Shown here: positions 55,396 through 64,000 of the stretch, piece after piece | How the letters are laid out: the number at the start of each line of letters is the position of its first letter | How positions within the stretch are numbered: the stretch's first letter is position 1 | Assembly (NCBI GenBank): GCA_010093515.1 | Contig: MU001670.1 | Location: 843,501 to 907,500, forward strand | Direction of reading: 5' to 3' | From: Lineolata rhizophorae | Lineage: Eukaryota; Ascomycota; Dothideomycetes; Lineolatales; Lineolataceae | Length of the DNA: 64,000 nucleotides | The notes under the pieces: generated by a model | Database searches by the model: none | Told to the model about the DNA's origin: nothing | Seen by the model: the letters and a program-made list of their open reading frames with translations, nothing else | Made by a program: the position numbers and the translations under genes

Positions 55396-56322
55396 ATGGC
55401 CGAAGATGCAATCACCAGTATGGGCAAAGTCATGGAAAAAGTTGCAACGACCAAGCACATGACCAAAACCATCCACAAGGACGGCAACTACACAGCCATC
55501 TCGCCCACTAGCCCAGCCAACTCCGCCGCCGGAAAAACCATCGTCATCACCGGCGGCGCCACGGGCACGGGCCTGGCCACGGCGCATAGCTTCGCAGTCG
55601 CGCGCGCCGCCGTCATCGCGCTCATCGCGCGGCGCGCCGAGCTGCTCGACGAGGTCTCGGCCAAGTTCAAGCAGGAGTTCCCGAAGACGACGTTCCTGAC
55701 GTACGCGATCAGCATCACAGACCCGGAGGCCGTGGAGGCTGCGTTTGCGGACGTGCGCGGCAAGGCGCCGGCCGGGGACGTGGACGTGGTGGTGTCGAGC
55801 GCGGCGTACTTCGGCCACGAAGAAGGGGTCCTGGGTATCTCGGCGCAGAAGATCCGCGACACGTTCGAGACCAACGTGCTGGGGCCGCTGAATCTGATGC
55901 GGGCGTTTGTGGGCGGCGGCCGGGGCGAGACGGTCCGGGGGCGATCCAAGGTCTTCATCGACGTCGCTACACATGCTTCGTGGATTCTCTATCCGGCGTC
56001 CGCGATCTATGGGTCTACTAAGGGCGCGGCAACGTTCGTAATGCGCCATTTGCAGGTCGAACATCCCGACATGCGCATATATAGCTTCCATCCTGGGTTC
56101 ATCCTCTCGCCTGCGGCGCGGTCTTTGGGCTTAGCGGAGGATATGGCTCCGTGGGACGACGACAATTTGCCCGCGAACTTTGCATTGTGGCTGGCGTCGG
56201 ATGACAGTGACTTTCTTAAGGGAAGAATGCTGTGGAGCTGCTGGGACGCTGATGAACTGAAGGAGCAGAAGAGTGCGTTCGATGCGGATGAGGATCTGAG
56301 CACGATTGGACTCAGGGTCTAA
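55396..56322 (+). CDS. Short-chain dehydrogenase/reductase, atypical
   Basis: Single exon, 308 aa. A 45-residue N-terminal extension precedes the Rossmann motif KTIVITGGATGTGLATAHSF (G-G-x3-G-x-G). Further blocks are ALIARRAELLDE, the position of NNAG occupied by VVSSAAYFGHE, NVLGPLNLMRAF, FIDVATHASW, and the catalytic YGSTK in ASAIYGSTKGAATFVMRHL. The C-terminal part has YSFHPGFILSPAARSLGLAE and ends WCD-type with STIGLRV. The NNAG-to-SSAA change and Ala-Thr-His before Trp in place of the usual catalytic Ser make the active site atypical. It is close to a group of fungal SDRs of unknown substrate. Codon bias is strong and no intron is needed. Confidence 0.9.
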   Translation: MAEDAITSMGKVMEKVATTKHMTKTIHKDGNYTAISPTSPANSAAGKTIVITGGATGTGLATAHSFAVARAAVIALIARRAELLDEVSAKFKQEFPKTTFLTYAISITDPEAVEAAFADVRGKAPAGDVDVVVSSAAYFGHEEGVLGISAQKIRDTFETNVLGPLNLMRAFVGGGRGETVRGRSKVFIDVATHASWILYPASAIYGSTKGAATFVMRHLQVEHPDMRIYSFHPGFILSPAARSLGLAEDMAPWDDDNLPANFALWLASDDSDFLKGRMLWSCWDADELKEQKSAFDADEDLSTIGLRV

Positions 56323-59192
56323 TAGATGGCTGTAATTACGGGATGATCAGCCACTAGACGTGGCATGGTGTCTGCAAGGTCACGAAATCATAGCTGAGAG
56401 CTTGTTCCCACGCGAGTAGGGGATTGATCATTGCGGACGCTAGATTTCCAAGCTCAGCTCATATGACTTAATCATAACAGTATGATTAGCCTCAGATATC
56501 TGTTTATGAGAACAATCTGACAGTCGGCACTAGCCGTATTTGTTCTTATTTCCCGTTTCTCGCCAGCCGTGGCCGAACTACGGGTGAGATTACTGTGTAT
56601 TGAACCCATGCTCTCGAGTTCTACCTCCTGGTCGATGGTGTCGATCCAAATATACTGGATTTGGAAACGACGACACGTCTGACTGGTGCCTCAAAGTGAT
56701 TCGGTGCAATATAGCCGTCTCGAAAGGGCCAACTCAAAAAGGCGCGGGTCGCTTTTAGAATCTGTATCAAGGATATTAGTCTCCCGATGGCAGTGACGAA
56801 GCCAAATTACGCCTGCATCCCCAACTGACCTCATGACAACATCGCAGCTAGTACTATACCACGTCATGGCTCTAGTGGACTGCCAGTGAATTCGGCATCT
56901 AGTTCGCATTTATAAATTGACAACTATAGGGGGATAAGATTTTCCGGACTGCAAATGATGGTCGGATTGCGGTGGGTTCCTGAAAGCAGTGGTGGCCGCT
57001 CATCGGCACCCGCATGTCGTCTCTCGGCTGTCTAGGCGGCCGCTGGCGGTCCTGGTCGGGCCAAGGCCGCCGCCCTTGTGGCATGTGTTTGGACCTCATG
57101 TCTATCGATAGTCATGATGCAGCCGCAGTGCCCCCCAATCACAGAGTGTCAGCGTGTTTGTCAGGTTTACACCAGATAGGACGAATGGGGTTGACAGAGG
57201 TAGATTTAAACATTCACTGGCACCATGGTGTTTTGCGGTTATCGTCTAGGAATAGATTGAAGGCTGTAGAAGTGGGAGGGCAGTACATCTGGAGCTAGGC
57301 CACGCGGCATGGGGAAGTGGCCATCCATCCCATAGGGGTAGAACTCATTGGGTATGTACATGGGTAGCTTCCATATATGGGGAATGAGTTGCGGGCGCAC
57401 GCGAGAGAGGGACCGTAGTCTAGAACTGCTAGAGTTATCGAGCAGGTGGTGGGCAAGGATTGACGGTCGCGAGGCATTCTGTGCACTGTGCCAAGTGGAA
57501 TACAAGGACATGGCGAGCTGAAGTGACCATGCCTTCGTGCGCATTCCCTATACCCAGGGGGAAGGTAACGCCTGCTGTGAAAGGAGGATTCTATCAAGGG
57601 AATTGCCGTGTCGGGACTTAACTTAGTCATCGGGCGACTGTTAAAGAGTTAATTGTACTTCTTGGATGGGCGTAAGCCCGAACTACATGTCATCGCCCAC
57701 CTTGGCTTACTCGACTTCATGCTGCGTTGCATGAATCTGCATGCCCTGCCGTGCACCACATAATGGCCGGTGGATAGGCGGATCGATCTGGGACGGATGA
57801 CATGGCGGAGGCAGGAAAATCCTCAGCTCCGCTGGGCGGAATTCGGTATGCATTTACTTTTAGATGCCTGTCCCTCATTAGTGACTGGCATTTGCCTCAC
57901 GCCACGGCTGCGTCTCCTTTTAGAGAACGTGGTGGTCTCAAACGGTTTCTAGATCCGTTCTTCCCACATCCTTCCTAGTGAGCAGCGCATGCGACCAAAA
58001 TGTCGTATACTTCCGATCAATGAGTCACGAAACCCCTACGTGTAGGAAGAGGCAGGACACATACGCGGAGCCCGTCAGAAGATCAGTCGAAGGGCCAATG
58101 ATTCGATGCCATTGGCCTTGCTCCATATCCTAATGCCCCGTGCTGCCTCATGTTTGCGACGTGACACCGGCGGCCCAATTCCTCCTCCTTGCCCGAAGTG
58201 CGACTGGTTCCGGGCAGCCAGGAGCCAGTGCTCCCGCTAGATCGCAACGTGTCTGCCTGCTGACTGAATAGGTAGTGATTCTTTCTGGCCGCGCGACGAG
58301 GGCGCGGGCCATGCTCGGGCATTAGATCCAACTACGGAGCGGAGGATGGTTTATGAAACCCTCCTCTTCTGTCTTGTGGCGATTGCCTCATCTCCCTAGC
58401 CGAGAAACCAGCTCTTTTGTACCGGCCCGCGGATCTCGAACTTAGTTAAGAGTATATCGTACGCCCGACGTTAATAGGGATTCGTAGCTCTTTACGTGGT
58501 CCGGGAGAGAGCTGCGAATCGAATATTTAGACTCGCAGAGCGGCGAGGCACCCCCAGATATACCTAGATCGGATACCATCGTCGGAGATGTTTGCGAGGG
58601 AGACTTGGCTCTTGGCTGGACCTCGTGTCCTGGCACGGCACGAGAACTTGCTCCGGCCTCAGGTACCGGCGTCACGGGCGGCACGTAACGTTGCGTTGCG
58701 TTGCGTGTCTGAGCTCGAGTGCGGCATTTTTGCCACCGGCTTGGATACGTACGGCCAAAGCCGGAGGAAATGAGCGGAACGAAGTGGGGAGGGGCAGAAG
58801 GCAGAAAGCGAGGCTCGGGATAGAGAGGCATGGAAAAGTATTTATCGTGGACCTCACGGTCGAGCAACTACTACGTAGTATATAGGTACGCCGGGCCCGT
58901 GCAGCGGGCTCTGATTGGCGGAGCGGGCGAGGCCGGGGGGGGGGGGGGGGGGCCGGCCACTCAGAATACGGCATTCTCGGCAGCAAGACATGTCTTACGG
59001 AATGCGGACCGAGCCCTCGTGGCGCATCACCTCCTTCGCCACCCGGATCGTATCTCAACACCTCGGTGTCGGTGTCCGGCTGCGGCAGATGGCTGGCCCA
59101 CGGCTCGCCGCTCCGCTTACCTGAAAGATTGTTCGCGCACCGTCGTTCAACTGTGCAAAATCAAGTCCGCCGGGACTTGCCGGTAGTACTCG
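56323..59192. other. 2.9 kb gene-poor region, with an 18-nt G run
   Basis: No recognisable gene. A GCGTT iteration lies near 58689-58706. An uninterrupted run of 18 G occurs at 58935-58952, about 250 nt upstream of the phosphatase start. The right end is the promoter of that gene. Confidence 0.45.
58935..58952. repeat. Poly-G run (18 nt)
   Basis: Eighteen consecutive G on the plus strand, flanked by GGCC words. It could form a G-quadruplex, and it is also a place where sequence length may be unreliable. Confidence 0.85.
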
Positions 59193-59216
59193 ATGTTCTC
59201 CGCGGTTTCCGCCAGA

Positions 59217-60847
59217 ATGTCGGAGGCCTGGGACAGGCTGAGGCGCCCCAAGAACTACACCTACGACACGGTCCCGCAGGATGATGAGGCGGTGGATGAG
59301 GGGCCTCGGACGCCGCCACCTCATCCTCCTCGGAAGTCTCTGCTTCGACGATCGCTCATCGCTCTATGTTCGTTTCTCATCATGCTCGCCGTCATCGCTG
59401 CTATCGTGGTTTCAATGTTCGTATCCAAGCCCATGTCTACTCCGAGAATCTGTGCAGGATATCCTAACAATTCTATAGAGTCGTTGGCAGAGCCTCCTCT
59501 CTACCTCTCCCTTCTGTTCCACACACTGACTGCGACGATATCGAGCATGGCTACACCTGCCGGCCCGAGATATCCCGCTACTGGGGCCAATACTCGCCTT
59601 ATTACAGCGTTCCGTCCGGCATCTCGGAAACCCTGCCGGACACCTGCACCGTCACTTTCGCGCAGGTGCTCTCGCGGCACGGTGCGCGCGACCCGACAGC
59701 CGCCAGGAGTATCGCCTACCGTTACCTGATTGACCGGTTGCAGGAGGACGTGGAGAGCTTCTCGGGCAAATACGCCTTCCTGAAAGTGTACCGGTACAAG
59801 TTGGGCGCCGACGAGCTCTCGTGGTTCGGGCAGCAGGAGCTGGTCAACTCGGGCGCGAAGTTCTTCCGCCGCTACTCGCACCTTGCCGCCAATGCCGCGC
59901 CTGTCCTCCGCGCCGCTGGCCAGCACCGCGTCGTGCAGAGCGCGCAGAACTTTACGCAGGGGTTCTACGCCGAGGCGGCGCGTAACGACTGGGCCGGCCC
60001 GCGCGACGACGTCATCACGGTCATGCCGGAGGACGATTCGTCTAACAACACGTTGAGCATCGAGACGTGTCCGGCGTTCGATGGCGGGGCGACCAGCTCC
60101 GCTGCGCAGCGCGTCTGGACTAGCATCTTCGTGCCCCCGATCCGGGATCGTCTCAACGCAGACATGCCCGGCGCCGAGCTCACAGACCAGGAGGTCGTGT
60201 ATCTAATGGACCTATGCCCGTTCGAGACAGTATCGGCGAACCACAACGGCGGGCCCTCGTCGCCCTTCTGCGACCTGTTCGCCCCCGAGGAGTGGCAAGC
60301 CTTCGAGCACTACCAATCGCTGGGAAAGTGGTATGGGTGGAGCTGGGGCAACGACCTGGCGCCTAGCCTCGGCGTGGGCTTCGTCAACGAGCTCATTGCG
60401 CGCCTGACCGACTCGCCTGTCCACGACCACACCTCCACGAACAGCACCCTGGATTCGGATCCGGATGCGTTTCCTGTCGGTCCGGACTACACACTGTACG
60501 CGGACTTTAGCCACGACAACGACATCATGACAATCATGGCCGCGTTGGGCGTGTATAACGATACGAGACCGTTGGATAAAACGCGCGTGCAGACGCCGGA
60601 CGAGACGGACGGGTACACGGCGAGCTGGGCCGTGCCATTCGCGTCGCGAATGTATGTGGAGAAAATGCGGTGCGGAGGTGAGGCGGACGACGGGGAGGAG
60701 CTAGTGCGCGTCCTGGTCAACGATCGCGTCATCCCGTTGAGGTGGTGTCGTGGCGTGGATGACCTAGGTAGATGTCGCTTGAGCAATTTCGTCGAGGGGC
60801 TTGCATTCGTACGGCAGGATGGTCATTGGGATAGGTGTTATGCTTAA
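59217..60847 (+). CDS. Membrane-anchored histidine acid phosphatase (phytase-like)
   Basis: Exons 59217-59416 and 59479-60847 (522 aa; an in-frame ATG at 59193 would add 8). The intron has a GTTCGT donor, a CCTAAC branch and a TATAG acceptor, and was placed by frame. The N-terminal 45 residues are cytosolic-type (Pro/Arg-rich), then a single hydrophobic helix SLIALCSFLIMLAVIAAIVV gives a type II anchor. The catalytic domain has CDDIEHGYTCRPEISRYWGQ, the phosphate-binding RHGARDPT (VLSRHGARDPT), FTQGFYAEAA, and the proton-donor HD in DYTLYADFSHDNDI. Paired Cys occur throughout. These are hallmarks of phytase/histidine acid phosphatases, which release phosphate from phytate or other esters. Secreted fungal phytases usually have a cleavable signal, so the anchored form is a noted variant. 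Confidence 0.9.
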
Positions 60848-61189
60848 ATATCTTCTCCCCTTTTTCGTTAGCCATTTCGTACGGTTTTATGGGTATAAAA
60901 TATGTAGCATTTCGCTGATATTTAATAATGTTTGAAGCTACTATCGTGATAGTAGTCTCTCTAAACGGGATTGATGGGCTAACGAGGACGTAGTAGCATA
61001 TGAGTACATGTTGAAGGCACTAAGTACAGAAGTGGTTTCGAGCGGGGAGTGCACGCCTGCTCGCTAGATGCTATCTCTACAAGGTGAATGTTACAACCAC
61101 GACAACCACGACATCATAGTGGCATTCCTAGTGGCATTCCTAGTGGCCTAGGCTTGCTTCGATACCTTAGACGGTGAAGTCTCATCCTC
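60848..61189. other. Convergent 3' region with small repeats
   Basis: 342 nt between phosphatase and MSS51 stops. The inverted repeat at 60938-60955 (CTACTATC-GT-GATAGTAG) and a 12-nt tandem unit (AGTGGCATTCCT, two and a half copies at about 61118-61149) are present. Confidence 0.6.
60938..60955. repeat. Perfect 8-nt inverted repeat
   Basis: Arms CTACTATC and GATAGTAG with a 2-nt centre, located about 90 nt after the phosphatase stop. Confidence 0.7.
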
Positions 61190-62815
61190 TTATTCCGTCT
61201 TCGATTCGTCCCTAGTCGTAGCTTCATACCTCTTCCCTCTAAATGCCCACACGCCCCAGTTCGCGCAGCTAATATCTTGCGGATCCAAATCATTCATGTC
61301 CCACCTGAGGCTCCTGAACCTGTTTTCGCCCGGCTCAAGCAGCATGTCGACCTCGCCACGCATCTGCTCGTTCACCCACTTCCAGTCGCGCTGCATGTCC
61401 CACTCGGTATAACCGGTACTAATAACTGGGACCTTCGTCTCCAGCAACAGCGGCAGCGTCTCGGCCCACTCGCGGGAGCTAACCGGGTGGCCCAGCCCCG
61501 GATGGAACAAGACGAAGCAGTCAAAGTACGGGTCGAAGGGGTGGAACACGCCGGCCTTGTGCAGCGTGTGGTAGTACTCGACGAAGGTGGAGATCTTCAT
61601 GCGGCCGCCAAAGCCATGGCCTTCGATTACGGCCCGGAATGGGTTCAACGGCGTGGCTTCTGGTAGAGGTAGGTCGTGGTCGCGGTTCGTCATGGATTCG
61701 GGCCCGATGAAGATGAGGTGGAAAGTGCTCCGTTGGAACATGTGCGGCAGCTGGAGCCAAACGTCGCGGGGAAGGGAAGATTCGCCACGAGCGCCGAGGA
61801 CGAAGACGCGGACTGGTGGGGGTTTGGGCCTAATAATGGTGCCACCGGAACCGTCTTTGGGAGGGTGAAGGTTGTAACGGAGGGCTTGAAAATCTGTTAG
61901 TCAGATGCATACTGAGATAGAGAGTTTCCGATACGTACCGCTCATACTCCGAAGTCCCTCCGGAGTGAGCCGTCCTCCACTCCTTATATTGTATGGGCTA
62001 AGCTCGTGGATGACACTGCCAATTGTGACGGGGTACGTCAACAATCGCGTAACCTGGCGTAACGAGCGCTCATTGTTGATAGCACGGTGTTGTCGCGTAT
62101 ACAAATACGTATCCCAATTCGACATGTTGATCAGCGCCTCCTCCATCTGCTCATCCGGATACTCGAACTCGTCAAAGAACCTTCCCGAGCACAAATCGTG
62201 GCTATCCTCATTGATCTCCCTCAGGATGTCGCAAATCTCCAAGTGTGACTCGTACTCATCTGCGAGATGCTCCTCGCAACATGCAACAGGGATTCCGCAA
62301 GACGGACATTCAACTTGGACGTGCGCGGGAGCCAGGCCGCCCGACCGCGGCTTGCGCTCCTCTGGGTCGCCTGGCATCACGGGCATGCGCGTCGCGTTGT
62401 GCGAGCTGTGCGGGCAGTACGCATTTTGCTTGATGAAGGCGGCGCGGCGGCGCATGGCAGGGATGGGCGACTGGGATAACGGGTGGAAGAGCTTGTTCTG
62501 CGGTAGGAAGATAGGCTGGTCCTCAGGGCGCTGGCCTAGCAGGTCTTTGTCTACGGGCATGAAACCGGGCGTCCGCCGCGCAGGCATGGTAGCTGCAGCA
62601 TCGGAGGAGGCGGAGCGGTGTTGCGGTTGCGTGGACGTTGAGGAAGGCATATGTACGCGGGACCTGGAGGAATGCCATCGTCGGCGGACTTGGGCGGGAT
62701 GCTGGAGGAACTGCAGGCGTGGCGAAGTTTGAGTTGTTGGCGCATCAATGGTTGTTGATACAGCTCCCAAACAACGTTGGCACACCGGCCGTGCCCGCGA
62801 GGCTAGAATGCTCAT
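61190..62815 (-). CDS. MSS51: Mitochondrial translational activator MSS51
   Basis: Exons on the minus strand: 62815-61939 and 61884-61190 (523 aa); the 54-nt intron has GTACGT and TCAAG. In yeast, Mss51 activates COX1 mRNA translation and couples it to cytochrome oxidase assembly at the inner membrane. The start MSILASRARPVCQRCLGAVS is an Arg-rich mitochondrial presequence; an in-frame ATG at 62869 is an alternative. The zinc/heme-binding region has CPHSSHN and VECPSCGIPVACCEEHLADE. Next come GRFFDEFEYP and NMSNWDTYLYTRQHRAINNE. The C-terminal domain has ELSPYNIRSGGRLTPEGLRS, FHLIFIGPESMTNRDHD, YHTLHKAGVFHPFDPYFDCF, FHPGLGHPVSSREWAETLPL and LEPGENRFRSLRWDMNDLDP. It is divergent from RSE1. Confidence 0.93.
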
Positions 62816-63194
62816 GCTGGGCGGTGGTAAGGAACCCGGGCTATGTCCTAGGTTCGCGATGAGCGGCACTGGTGGAGTGATAAGTAGTAGTGAGGCCTCG
62901 GGCCGTCTCGTAGGCCGACGGGAAGACGCTAGCGATTAGCTTGGCGCCAAGACTTACTGTCTTATGTAACGCGCCCTGGGTCTTAAGTGAAAGCACCGGG
63001 CAAGAACCTCGCAAACCATTTTCAACACCTTCCTACCGCCACGTCCACATCTGCACGCCGGATCCTGCCTTTGCGCGGGCATCTGTACTTGTGCACCTTC
63101 CTTCCTCTCATCTTGCCTAGGTACTAGTCTTCGCCTCTGCAAGCCACTTGCAAGTGTTAAAGCACGCGACGGCTCGGCCGGCAACTAGCCCGCC
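62816..63194. promoter_or_regulatory. Bidirectional promoter, MSS51 / RSE1
   Basis: 379 nt between divergent start codons (325 if MSS51 starts at 62869), so the promoters are shared or adjacent. No other gene fits. Confidence 0.6.
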
Positions 63195-64000
63195 ATGGCC
63201 ACAACCTCGAACTTGTTTATGCTGTCATTGACGGTGCAGCCACCGTCCTCTACTACCCAAGTCATTCTTGGCCAGTTTTCTGGCACCAGAGAACAGCAGC
63301 TCATCATTGGCTCGGGCTCCCGCCTAACTTTGTACCGCCCCGACACTCATGAGCTCAAAGTCAAAGAGGTGCTCTCGCATGATTGCTTCGGCATCATTCG
63401 CGCCTTGTCCGCCTTCCGCCTGGCTGGGTCAAATAAAGGTATGTTAAAAACTTGTTGCCGATTCGGCTGCCCACTCCTACACCATATATAAGAATGCAAT
63501 TAGTGATTCGCCAATCCGCCGAACAGCTTCACCATCGGCCATACGCCTACCGTCGCAAGCTTCGAGTCTACCCATATAGTCGAGCGCGTGGCGTCTGGGC
63601 GATGGTGCTTTTATGAGGGCGTGATGATCTAAAGAAGAACCTTTGCTGAAGATAATTCATAGACTTCGTCATCATTGGCTCCGACTCCGGTCGTATCGCC
63701 ATCATCGAATATGTTCCGGCGGAGAATCGCTTCCACCGCATCCACTTGGAGACCTTCGGCAAATCTGGTGTTCGTCGCGTCATTCCCGGCCAGTACTTGG
63801 CCGTCGATCCCAAGGGCCGCGCCTGCATGCTGGCGTCTATTGAGAAGAACAAACTTGTCTATGTGCTCAATAGAAACACCCAAGCTGAGTTAACCATTTC
63901 GTCGCCGCTCGAGGCCCACAAGCCGCAGACGTTGGTCTTTGCCATGGTTGGATTGGACGTGGGCTACGAGAATCCCATTTTCGCCGCCTTGGAAGTGGAT
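63195..64000 (+). CDS. RSE1: Pre-mRNA splicing factor RSE1/SF3B3 (N-terminal part)
   Basis: Exons 63195-63438 and 63663-64000; the gene continues past the right edge. The 194 residues seen are the start of a protein that is normally about 1,200 aa long. RSE1 is a beta-propeller subunit of the SF3b complex in U2 snRNP and acts in branch-site recognition. The N-terminus [20 protein letters not shown] is followed by [35 protein letters not shown] and [17 protein letters not shown]. Exon 2 adds [40 protein letters not shown] and [20 protein letters not shown]. The intron is 224 nt, long for this window, with a GTATGT donor and a CATAG acceptor chosen by frame. Confidence 0.95.

Noticed and set aside
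56590-56660. Sequence resembling a reversed tRNA (TTGAACCCATG)
   Set aside because: Distance between the box A-like and box B-like parts is too short and stems do not close.
1-64000. CRISPR arrays, biosynthetic cluster, complete transposon
   Set aside because: No regularly spaced repeats; no PKS, NRPS or terpene synthase genes; no transposase, reverse transcriptase or paired terminal repeats could be recognised by eye.

Overview
The window is nuclear DNA of a filamentous ascomycete (Pezizomycotina, most like a Sordariomycete). The evidence is intron-rich genes with short introns (mostly 50-115 nt, GTRNGY donors, CTAAC/CTRAY branch sites), strong C/G third-position codon bias, typical fungal families (DUF6594, BIM1-like, DUF7730, type-II-anchored phytase, class-II PDE, MSS51), and AT-rich blocks with C-to-T decay like repeat-induced point mutation (RIP). 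I cannot name the species.

Layout. 0-5 kb: 5' end of a UBX-type protein (minus), a long open frame running in frame into PAN3 (plus, 8 exons). 5-15 kb: a ZNF511-like C2H2 protein (minus), an Est1/SMG7-type protein (plus), adenosine kinase (minus), a DUF6594 membrane protein (minus). 15-24 kb: a retropepsin-fold protein (plus), a GPI-anchored Ser/Thr-rich protein (minus), a BIM1-like GPI protein (plus), then a decayed DHA1 MFS transporter between AT-rich blocks. 24-34 kb: a single-pass surface protein (plus), class-II cAMP phosphodiesterase (minus), eEF1B-gamma (minus), mitochondrial uS9 (plus). 34-48 kb: two gene-poor stretches (5.8 and 6.9 kb) around one glutamine-rich protein gene. 48-64 kb: CARNMT1-like methyltransferase (minus), PAC4 proteasome chaperone (plus), two SDRs (plus), a DUF7730 protein (minus), a membrane-anchored histidine acid phosphatase (plus), MSS51 (minus), and the 5' end of RSE1/SF3B3 (plus).

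The genes do not form one pathway or a biosynthetic cluster. Several are RNA or translation housekeeping genes (PAN3, Est1/SMG7, eEF1B-gamma, uS9m, MSS51, RSE1). Three pairs are divergent over short shared promoters: eEF1B-gamma/uS9m, CARNMT1/PAC4 and MSS51/RSE1. The most unusual items are the coding-like frame fused upstream of PAN3, the RIP-pattern nonsense mutations in the MFS transporter, an intact intron-bearing retropepsin-fold gene, the glutamine-rich gene without a usable ATG in its main exon, and a diverged direct repeat with a tRNA-like segment near 54.7-55.1 kb. I found no convincing tRNA, rRNA, CRISPR or complete transposon. Splice sites were placed by eye from frame, splice consensus and remembered family sequences; no alignment or expression data were used.
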